Shown: one piece after another, positions 7,172 through 12,776 of the stretch
Numbering within the stretch: the first letter of the stretch is position 1
How the letters are laid out: each line of letters begins with the position of its first letter
Origin: Pseudomonadota bacterium
GTDB taxonomy: Bacteria; Desulfobacterota; JADFVX01
Direction of reading: 5' to 3'
DNA length: 12,776 bases
Assembly (NCBI GenBank): GCA_015222755.1
Contig: JADFVX010000074.1
Span: 1 to 12,776 of the forward strand
Translations under genes and position numbers: made by a program
Notes under the pieces: generated by a model
Databases searched by the model: none
The model's input: only the letters and a program-made list of their open reading frames with translations
What the model was told of the DNA's origin: nothing

Positions 7172-7924
7172 ATGACAATCCCCAGGCAAGTATTTTTCAT
7201 TATATTCCCTTTGTTTTTGACTTCATGCGGCACTACGGGGCAGATGAAGGGTTCCAAAGAGGCCCAGGTGCACTACAAACTGGGAGTTTCTTACTACAAT
7301 GAAGGCAGCAGGGCAAGCGCCTTGAAAGAGCTTATGCGGGCATCTGAACTTGCGAACAGAGATAAAAATATAATTAATGCTCTGGGACTGGTCTACCTGA
7401 GTCTGGATGAATTTAAAGAGGCTGTGGTCAAGTTCCAAAGAGCTGTCGAGCTTGACCCTGAATTCTCCGAGGCCCACAATAATATGGGGGTAGCCTACCT
7501 GAAGATGGAGGACTACGATAATGCTATAGATGAATTTGGCAAGGCTGTTTCAAATATCTTGTACGCCACACCTGAAAGGGCTTACAATAATGTGGGCTGG
7601 GCCTACTACAAAAAGGGGATGTATGCTGCCTCACTTGAAAACTATGAGAAGTCCTTAAAATATTCTACCAGCTTTGTACTGCCCAGGTACAATATAGGTC
7701 TTATATATTTCGACAAGAAGGATTACAGGAGGGCCCTCGCGCAGTTTAAAAGGCTGGTCAAGGATTATCCTGAGTATGCAGAGGCGCGCCTGAAGCTAGG
7801 CCTTACCTATCTCAAGCTAAAGAAGCGCCGTCTCGCTCTTGAGCAGTTTAAGACAATCATAAAAGATGGACAAAATGATGACGTGGTTATAGAAGCTGAG
7901 CGCTACGTCGAGTTGTTTAAGTAA
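7172..7924 (+). CDS. TPR-repeat lipoprotein, possibly PilF/PilW-like
   Basis: A lipoprotein of 250 residues. The signal peptide has a short charged start (R5), a hydrophobic core at 7-15, and a lipobox LTSC with the lipidated Cys at residue 19. The next residue is Gly and not Asp, so outer-membrane sorting would be expected under the enterobacterial rule. The remainder is about six TPR units (roughly 31-64, 65-98, 99-132, 136-169, 170-203 and 204-237), the best being AVELDPEFSEAHNNMGVAYL. This architecture matches PilF/PilW pilotins, which help assemble the type IV pilus secretin, but TPR similarity alone is weak evidence and no pilus gene is nearby. GGAG at 7163-7166 is 5 bases before the ATG. 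It follows mtnP by 32 bases, possibly in the same transcript. Confidence 0.8.
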   Translation: MTIPRQVFFIIFPLFLTSCGTTGQMKGSKEAQVHYKLGVSYYNEGSRASALKELMRASELANRDKNIINALGLVYLSLDEFKEAVVKFQRAVELDPEFSEAHNNMGVAYLKMEDYDNAIDEFGKAVSNILYATPERAYNNVGWAYYKKGMYAASLENYEKSLKYSTSFVLPRYNIGLIYFDKKDYRRALAQFKRLVKDYPEYAEARLKLGLTYLKLKKRRLALEQFKTIIKDGQNDDVVIEAERYVELFK

Positions 7925-7967
7925 GCCCCCCCTTTTCTTTTTTTAAGCCCATCTTTCATAAACCCTT

Positions 7968-9143
7968 ATGCCATCAAAAGATAAAAAGATCACCCGCAGG
8001 GCTGAAGAAGTCACCCCCTTTTACGTAATGGACCTTCTGGACAGGGCCAAAGAGATGGAGTCAAAGGGCGAGAATGTTATTCATTTTGAAGTGGGGGAGC
8101 CTGATTTTGAAACTCCCCCCTGTATACGTGATGCGGCAAAAAAAGCAATAGATGAAAAAAAACTGGGTTATTCCCCATCTCTTGGCCTGCCGGAACTTCG
8201 AGAGGCTCTTGCTGAAAGATACCTGAGAGTTTACGGTGTCAATATATCACCTGAGCGGGTAGTTATTACCTCGGGCAGTTCCCCCGCCCTTCAGATGATA
8301 TTCGGCATGCTTCTGGAGGAGGGAGATGAGGTCATTATGACCGATCCCCACTATGCCTGTTATGCAAACTTTGTACGTTTTTTTGGCGGAAAGCCGGTTT
8401 TTATCGAGACCCGTGAGTCAAGTAACTTCCGCTTTGATCCAGATATGATATCGGCTGCCATTACGGCTAGAACAAAGGCGATTCTTGTAAATTCACCTGC
8501 CAATCCTACAGGTGTCCTCATGCCTGAAGAAGACATGAAGGCCATTGCAGCTATGGGTATTAATGTCGTCTCAGATGAGATCTATCACGGGCTTTGCTAC
8601 GAGGGAGAAGAACACTCCATGCTTGAATACGACAGGGATGCCTTCATAATTGATGGTTTTTCTAAAAGGTATGCCATGACGGGCTGGCGCCTTGGATATG
8701 CCATTGTGCCCGATGGCTATGTCAGGCCCATGCAGCGCCTTGTGCAGAACTTTTTCATCTCTGCACCTGTCATAAGCCAGTGGGCAGGTCTTGCGGCACT
8801 TGAAAAGGCCGGCGATGATCTTGCCATGATGAGAAGCTCCTACGATAAGCGCCGCCGCTTTCTGATATCAGGGCTTGAAAAGATAGGTCTTGAGATCAGT
8901 TCCATTCCTGCCGGCGCATTCTATATTTTTGTAAACATGAGACGCTACACATCAGATTCCCTTCCCTTTGTATACGACCTGCTGGATAAGGCTAAAGTGG
9001 CAGTGACGCCCGGGATAGACTTCGGATCGGCAGGGGAGGGCCACATAAGGCTTTCTTATGCAATATCTGAAGAACTTATGGCAGAAGGTTTGCGACGGAT
9101 AGCCAGGTACCTGGATGCTTTTTCTGTCTCCCTTGATGAGTAA
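7968..9143 (+). CDS. Class I/II PLP aminotransferase (aspartate aminotransferase-like)
   Basis: A fold-type I PLP enzyme of 391 residues that moves amino groups between an amino acid and a 2-oxo acid; the exact substrate cannot be read from sequence. The PLP lysine is K233 in GFSKRYAMTGWRLGY. Other conserved residues are N179 in NPTG (179-182), D203 and Y206 in SDEIYHG, R241, and the substrate carboxylate-binding R361 in HIRLSY. EVGEPDFETP at 41-50 is typical of the I-gamma aspartate/aromatic group. The start is fixed: an in-frame TAA at 7959-7961 precedes the ATG and no earlier start exists. No Shine-Dalgarno is visible; the leader is pyrimidine-rich. The 43-base gap upstream has a C-run and T-run but no stem, so no terminator is called. 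Confidence 0.9.
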   Translation: MPSKDKKITRRAEEVTPFYVMDLLDRAKEMESKGENVIHFEVGEPDFETPPCIRDAAKKAIDEKKLGYSPSLGLPELREALAERYLRVYGVNISPERVVITSGSSPALQMIFGMLLEEGDEVIMTDPHYACYANFVRFFGGKPVFIETRESSNFRFDPDMISAAITARTKAILVNSPANPTGVLMPEEDMKAIAAMGINVVSDEIYHGLCYEGEEHSMLEYDRDAFIIDGFSKRYAMTGWRLGYAIVPDGYVRPMQRLVQNFFISAPVISQWAGLAALEKAGDDLAMMRSSYDKRRRFLISGLEKIGLEISSIPAGAFYIFVNMRRYTSDSLPFVYDLLDKAKVAVTPGIDFGSAGEGHIRLSYAISEELMAEGLRRIARYLDAFSVSLDE

Positions 9144-9165
9144 ACACCGTAAAAGGAATTATCCC

Positions 9166-9193
9166 TTTACATTTAAGGCCCATCTATTATAAT
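9166..9193 (+). promoter_or_regulatory. Sigma70-type promoter upstream of the phosphoesterase-like gene
   Basis: TTTACA at 9166-9171 and a perfect TATAAT at 9188-9193 are separated by 16 bases. Transcription would begin near 9200, leaving a leader of about 30 bases that contains AAAGG (9217-9221), 9 bases before the ATG at 9231. The promoter probably drives the phosphoesterase-like gene and perhaps cysE and the cysteine desulfurase behind it. Confidence 0.6.
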
Positions 9194-9230
9194 AATCACG
9201 CTTTTTAAATAAAAATAAAGGTCTATTGCA

Positions 9231-10484
9231 ATGTTAAAAAAACGTATTGCCTCTGCTTTTTTCCTCATGCTGTTTCTTCTGCCTGTACATGCCTTTTCCC
9301 TCATAGGTAAATCAAGGACAGGGGGTATGAGTGAGGTCTTTGTCGGTGAAAGCCGGGTCAGTGTAAGCGGTGGTTTCGTAGAATGGTATGACGATAACAC
9401 CATATCTGTTCGCGCAAAGGCGCTGGAGGTCTCTATTACTATTGATAACCTTGATTCTGACAAGGCGGGTAAGTTTGACTTCCGTGTGTCCAATGTAAAT
9501 CCTGAATTGACCAAGATTATAGGTCTTGGAGATGCAGACATTAAAAAAGGCAATAATAGCCTCGACTTTTCATCTGACGTAGAGGCGAAAAAAGTCGCCG
9601 TATACAAGCTTTTTCCTGACCTGAAAGAAAATGAGTACAAGTTTATGGTCTTTGCTGAGGCCAGTGGCGGGGGAAATGTTTTCGACCGGATAATCAGTGA
9701 TGTTAATTACCGCAAGCCGCTTTTCGTCGTAAGCGGTGGAGATATGCTTGAGCACCCCGGCTCGTCAGCTTATGATGATTTTCTGGAAAAGGTAGGCAAG
9801 GTTCGCCTCCCGTTTTTGAGTGTACCCGGCAGTATGGAGACAGCTAAAGGTGGCCATGATATATACCCTGACTATTTCGGGGCGGCGTATTACTCGTTCG
9901 AATATAAAGGAGCCCATTTTGTTTTTCTGGATAACGGCGCAGGCTATCTTTCAGAAGAACAGTTTCTCTGGCTTGACAGGGAACTCATGCAAAGCAAGGC
10001 TGCAAATAAATTTGTCTTTATGCACCTGCCTCCTTTTGATCCGAGGCCGGGCCGGGAAGCTCCAATGGGCAAGGGAGGGCAGTTCAAGAGGTTGTCTTCT
10101 ATCCTAGAAAAATATAAGGTCAACTACGTATTCAGTGCCGGTATTCACAGCTACTTCAAGAAGGAGGTGGCGGGCGTCAATTATATCATAAGCGGTGGTG
10201 CGGGTTCTGAACTTGCCTCTACTGACTCTTACTATAATTACGTTATAGTGGATGTTAAAGGAGATGAAGTAGCGCACAAGGTAGTAAAGCTCGACGCACC
10301 GTCACTGGCTTGGCACAAGTCAGCATGTCTCAAGCTTAAAATATACCTTAAGGCTTCCTTTGTATCTAACCCCGTTCGTACAGTCGGGGTTGTGGCGCTA
10401 CTTCTATTTATTGTATTAGGCATTATAAGATTTATTTACATGTATTTGTTCAGCCGCAAGCCTAGCAAGAGGCTTTCTTTGTAA
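9231..10484 (+). CDS. Membrane-anchored calcineurin-like phosphoesterase homologue with degraded metal site
   Basis: An envelope protein of 417 residues. Residues 1-22 are a signal peptide or N-terminal anchor (KKR, then a hydrophobic core, then VHAFS). Residues 25-135 form an unrecognised, probably beta-rich domain. Residues about 138-325 align with calcineurin-like metallophosphoesterases: VVSGGD (166-171), FLSVPG (195-200), YFGAAYYSFEYKGAHFVFLD, LSEEQFLWL, FMHLPPFDP (263-271), HSY (306-308) and YIISGGAG (318-325). Several metal ligands are replaced: the DxH position reads ExS (143-145), GNHD/E reads GSME (200-203), and GHxH reads AGIH (303-306). D171, H265 and H306 remain. A transmembrane helix at about 384-406, followed by RKPSKR, would place the main domain outside the cytoplasm. 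It is probably a binding or scaffold pseudoenzyme; the partner is unknown. cysE begins 9 bases after its stop. Confidence 0.75.
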   Translation: MLKKRIASAFFLMLFLLPVHAFSLIGKSRTGGMSEVFVGESRVSVSGGFVEWYDDNTISVRAKALEVSITIDNLDSDKAGKFDFRVSNVNPELTKIIGLGDADIKKGNNSLDFSSDVEAKKVAVYKLFPDLKENEYKFMVFAEASGGGNVFDRIISDVNYRKPLFVVSGGDMLEHPGSSAYDDFLEKVGKVRLPFLSVPGSMETAKGGHDIYPDYFGAAYYSFEYKGAHFVFLDNGAGYLSEEQFLWLDRELMQSKAANKFVFMHLPPFDPRPGREAPMGKGGQFKRLSSILEKYKVNYVFSAGIHSYFKKEVAGVNYIISGGAGSELASTDSYYNYVIVDVKGDEVAHKVVKLDAPSLAWHKSACLKLKIYLKASFVSNPVRTVGVVALLLFIVLGIIRFIYMYLFSRKPSKRLSL

Positions 10485-10493
10485 GCTTTTTCT

Positions 10494-11210
10494 ATGTCTG
10501 TTTTATCAAGAATAAAAGAGGATGTCTCTTCAGTATTTGAAAGAGACCCTGCTGCGCGGAATATCATAGAGGTCATAAGCTGCTACCCCGGTTTCCATGC
10601 GCTTTTTATACACCGCATTGCCCACCAGCTATGGCACCTTAAACTCTACCTGCCAGCGCGCCTTCTTTCACACCTTGGCCGATTTCTGACAGGTATAGAG
10701 ATACACCCAGGTGCCAAAATAGGCAGGCGGTTCTTTATAGATCACGGTATGGGCGTAGTCATAGGTGAGACAGCAGAGGTGGGCGATGACGTTACCATCT
10801 ACCACGGGGTTACCCTGGGTGGTACAAGCTGGAAGAAGGAAAAACGCCATCCCACTATCGAAGACAACGTGGTCATCGGTGCAGGGGCAAAAATTCTCGG
10901 CCCATTTACTATAGGCAATAATTCCATGGTTGGCGCAGGCTCGGTTGTTGTGAAGGAGATACCCTCCCATTCCACAGTCGTCGGCGTTCCCGGGCGTATC
11001 GTATACCGTGATCTTGGTGAGGGCAGTATGGAACATCACATGCTGCCTGATCCCGAGGCGCGTGCCATAGCCTGCCTCTTTGATCAGGTGAAGGAGCTTG
11101 AGGCAAAGGTCAAGGCGCTGGAGTGTATTCCCGGCGCTGAAGTCAAAAAGAAAAGCACAAAGAGTAGCACTCAGGACCTGGAAGATTTCCTCCACGGTGC
11201 AGGTATTTAG
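10494..11210 (+). CDS. cysE: Serine O-acetyltransferase
   Basis: Makes O-acetylserine from serine and acetyl-CoA, committing serine to cysteine synthesis in the cytoplasm. The short N-terminal helical domain (1-67) is followed by a left-handed beta-helix of hexapeptide repeats (about 68-165). Catalytic D83 and H84 lie in IDHGMGVVIGE, and YHGVTLGGTSW (103-113) and VVGVPGRIV (162-170) are family signatures. With 238 residues it is the compact EpsC-like type, shorter than the roughly 270-residue enterobacterial form. The C-terminal tail (about 178-238) is a charged helix plus a Lys/Ser-rich stretch and is longer than the hexapeptide core needs; it may contain the peptide that docks into cysteine synthase, ending HGAGI. 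No good Shine-Dalgarno precedes the ATG, so reinitiation from the preceding gene is plausible. Confidence 0.94.
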   Translation: MSVLSRIKEDVSSVFERDPAARNIIEVISCYPGFHALFIHRIAHQLWHLKLYLPARLLSHLGRFLTGIEIHPGAKIGRRFFIDHGMGVVIGETAEVGDDVTIYHGVTLGGTSWKKEKRHPTIEDNVVIGAGAKILGPFTIGNNSMVGAGSVVVKEIPSHSTVVGVPGRIVYRDLGEGSMEHHMLPDPEARAIACLFDQVKELEAKVKALECIPGAEVKKKSTKSSTQDLEDFLHGAGI

Positions 11211-11249
11211 TTTTACTTCCTAGTTCCTTCTCTATATCAGGTCTGCCAA

Positions 11250-12392
11250 ATGAAGCGTGTTTACCTAGATTACAATGCAACAACTCCCGTTGACCCTGCC
11301 GTTGCCGAGGCGGCCGCAGAATCCATTTCAAATATCTACGGAAATCCATCAAGCCTGCATGCAGAGGGACGAGCCTCTAAAAACAGGCTCGATGACGCCC
11401 GTGAGCCTGTAGCATCCCTCATCAACTGTCTTCCCTCTGAACTCGTCTTTACAGGCAGCGGTTCCGAGGCCAACAACCTTGCCATAAAGGGTGTGGCTGA
11501 AGCGCTGGCAGGGGAGGGCAGGCACATCATAAGCTCTGCCGTAGAGCATCCATCTGTAATAAAGACACTGGATTACCTTGAAGGAAAGGGATGGGAAATT
11601 ACCCGTCTTTCTGTAGACAGGGCCGGGCAGATAGACCTTGCTGAGCTTGCCTTGGCCCTTCGCGATGATACGGTGCTTGTATCACTCATGCTGGCAAATA
11701 ATGAGACAGGGGTTTTATTTCCCCTTGCAGAAGCGGTGAGAATGGCCCATGAAAAGGGGGCATTTTTTCACACCGATGCGGTGCAGGCCGTGGGTAAGAT
11801 AGATGTGGACGTAAAGACCCTCGGCGTTGATCTTCTTTCACTTGCAGGTCATAAGTTTTATGCTCCCAAGGGGATAGGCGCTCTCTATGTTAAAAAGGGG
11901 CTGGAGCTTTCTCCCATTATTCATGGTGGAGGTCAAGAGCTGGGGCGCAGGGCGGGTACGGAAGCCCTTTCTGGCATAGCAGCGCTGGCTAAGGCCGCTT
12001 CAATAGCAAAGTCAGTACTGCCTGCCGAGTCCGAGCGCATAGGCGGCCTAAGGGATAGTCTTAAGGCTGGGCTTTTAAACTCCCTTGATGGAGTCGTCTT
12101 TAATGCAGAGGGCAGCCCTTCGCTCCCTAATACGCTCAGTGTCAGTTTCAGCGCTGTCAATGCCGAATCTCTACTTATTTCCCTCGATCTTGAAGGTTTT
12201 GCCGTCTCTGCCGGTTCGGCCTGCTCTTCCGGTGCCTTGAGCGGTTCACCTGTGCTTACTGCTATGGGCTTGGATAAGGCAGTGGTAGAAGGAACCTTGC
12301 GAATATCGCTGGGCAGGTGGACTAGCAAGGAAGATGTGGACCGTTTTCTGGAAGTTCTTTCGTCTATTATTGAAAGGCTTAGAAAAAGTTAG
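11250..12392 (+). CDS. Cysteine desulfurase, NifS/IscS family
   Basis: A PLP enzyme that takes sulfur from L-cysteine, leaving alanine and an enzyme persulfide for Fe-S clusters, thiolated tRNA or cofactors. The PLP lysine is K202 in SLAGHKFYAPKGIG; H100 in VEHPSV stacks on the cofactor. The persulfide cysteine is C325 in SAGSACSSGAL, on the long mobile loop typical of group I (NifS/IscS) and not SufS. RAGTEAL (234-240) leans to NifS over IscS. The length of 380 residues is usual. Only a weak CAGG precedes the ATG. Lying 39 bases after cysE, it pairs cysteine supply with cysteine use. No iscR, iscU/nifU or mnmA is in view, so the acceptor is unknown; the gene could be called iscS or nifS. Confidence 0.93.
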   Translation: MKRVYLDYNATTPVDPAVAEAAAESISNIYGNPSSLHAEGRASKNRLDDAREPVASLINCLPSELVFTGSGSEANNLAIKGVAEALAGEGRHIISSAVEHPSVIKTLDYLEGKGWEITRLSVDRAGQIDLAELALALRDDTVLVSLMLANNETGVLFPLAEAVRMAHEKGAFFHTDAVQAVGKIDVDVKTLGVDLLSLAGHKFYAPKGIGALYVKKGLELSPIIHGGGQELGRRAGTEALSGIAALAKAASIAKSVLPAESERIGGLRDSLKAGLLNSLDGVVFNAEGSPSLPNTLSVSFSAVNAESLLISLDLEGFAVSAGSACSSGALSGSPVLTAMGLDKAVVEGTLRISLGRWTSKEDVDRFLEVLSSIIERLRKS

Positions 12393-12529
12393 CAATAGGT
12401 GTTTTAGGACGAATTTATGCTGTAGATATATGATAGTGTTTCTTTATCTTATATAGTAAACGGCCATTGACGTCCACAATAGAAATCTTGAATTGCCGTA
12501 CAATACAGGTTTCGGTTTTAATACTCATA

Positions 12530-12538
12530 TGCTATATT
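12530..12538 (+). promoter_or_regulatory. Possible extended -10 promoter for gatB
   Basis: The 184 bases between the cysteine desulfurase and gatB are AT-rich and hold no gene or stem-loop terminator that I can see. TGCTATATT at 12530-12538 fits an extended -10 element (TGn plus TATATT), which would start transcription near 12545, 32 bases before gatB. There is no good -35. TACAAT at 12499-12504 is another weak -10 candidate. Confidence 0.3.
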
Positions 12539-12576
12539 AGCGGCCTGATTTTATTCCCCAATATGAAGGGTTAAAG

Positions 12577-12776
12577 ATGAAATATGAAGTGGTAATAGGG
12601 CTGGAGATTCACTGCCAGCTTTTGACAAATACAAAGATATTCTGCTCCTGCAGTACGAAGTTCGGCGGCGAGCCCAATTCAGACACCTGCCCCATATGTC
12701 TCGGTATGCCGGGGACGCTTCCTGTACTTAACAGGCAGGTAGTCGATTTTGCCATACAGGCAGGCCTCGCTACAAA
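12577..12776 (+). CDS. gatB: Aspartyl/glutamyl-tRNA amidotransferase subunit B, 3' end missing
   Basis: GatB binds the misacylated Glu-tRNA-Gln or Asp-tRNA-Asn and phosphorylates the side chain, which GatCAB then amidates with ammonia from GatA. The first 66 codons are visible and match the family from the start: YEVVIGLEIHCQLLT, then CSCSTKFG, then DTCPICLGMPGTLPVLNRQ. Four cysteines (CSC near residues 23-25 and CPIC near 40-43) match the zinc-binding site of bacterial GatB. GAAGGG at 12565-12570 lies 6 bases before the ATG, which supports this start. The gene is set apart from the upstream unit by an AT-rich gap and probably has its own promoter. gatA and gatC are not in the window. Confidence 0.96.
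   Translation, partial: MKYEVVIGLEIHCQLLTNTKIFCSCSTKFGGEPNSDTCPICLGMPGTLPVLNRQVVDFAIQAGLAT

Noticed and set aside
7925..7967. C-run plus T-run after the TPR lipoprotein as a terminator
   Set aside because: No complementary G-rich arm is present, so no stem can form.
9173..9640. 155-codon minus-strand frame opposite the phosphoesterase-like gene
   Set aside because: It overlaps a gene with clear domain similarity and its own promoter. The antisense frame shows no recognisable motif.
10458..10480. Short hairpin (AAGCCT/AGGCTT) with a few T at the end of the phosphoesterase-like gene
   Set aside because: The stem is only 6 base pairs with an AT-rich base and lies inside the coding end; the T run is broken. 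It is too weak to call a terminator, and cysE follows closely.
1..12776. Defence system, phage, IS element or CRISPR array
   Set aside because: All long plus-strand frames are assigned to housekeeping or envelope families. No transposase, integrase, nuclease module or regularly spaced direct repeats were seen.

Overview
The window is a compact, almost entirely plus-strand block of chromosomal housekeeping genes. Coding regions are tightly packed, and no prophage, transposase, CRISPR array or tRNA/rRNA gene was seen. Signal peptides, a lipobox, a SPOR-domain protein and a LapB-type protein point to a Gram-negative bacterium with an LPS outer membrane. The trpS-scpA-scpB order and the mixture of genes would fit a deltaproteobacterium-like lineage (Desulfobacterota or a relative), but that placement is inference.

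Layout. (1) Positions 2-4810 look like one transcription unit: the 3' part of lapB, a TPR+SPOR secreted protein, trpS, scpA, scpB and ndk, with gaps of 0-24 bases. It ends at a strong intrinsic terminator (about 4846-4885). (2) Positions 4886-5170 are non-coding and carry a palindrome-rich segment. From memory it resembles a repeat dispersed in many Gram-negative genomes. (3) Positions 5190-9143 hold rlmN, mtnP (TTG start), a TPR lipoprotein and a class I aminotransferase. (4) A good sigma70-type promoter at 9166-9193 precedes a membrane-anchored protein with a calcineurin-like phosphoesterase fold but a degraded metal site, followed by cysE and a NifS-type cysteine desulfurase. (5) After a 184-base AT-rich gap, gatB begins at 12577 and runs off the window.

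How the genes fit together. LapB (LPS assembly control) and the SPOR protein act at the envelope. TrpS and GatB serve aminoacyl-tRNA formation, and RlmN modifies rRNA/tRNA. ScpA and ScpB form the kleisin part of the SMC condensin. Ndk balances NTP pools. MtnP recycles the methylthioadenosine left over from SAM use. CysE makes O-acetylserine for cysteine synthesis, and the NifS-like enzyme draws sulfur from cysteine for Fe-S clusters and thio-modifications.

I found no convincing new multi-gene system. The observations most worth a second look are the probable pseudo-phosphoesterase (9231-10484), the four-cysteine signature of an iron-sulfur TrpRS, and the repeat between ndk and rlmN.
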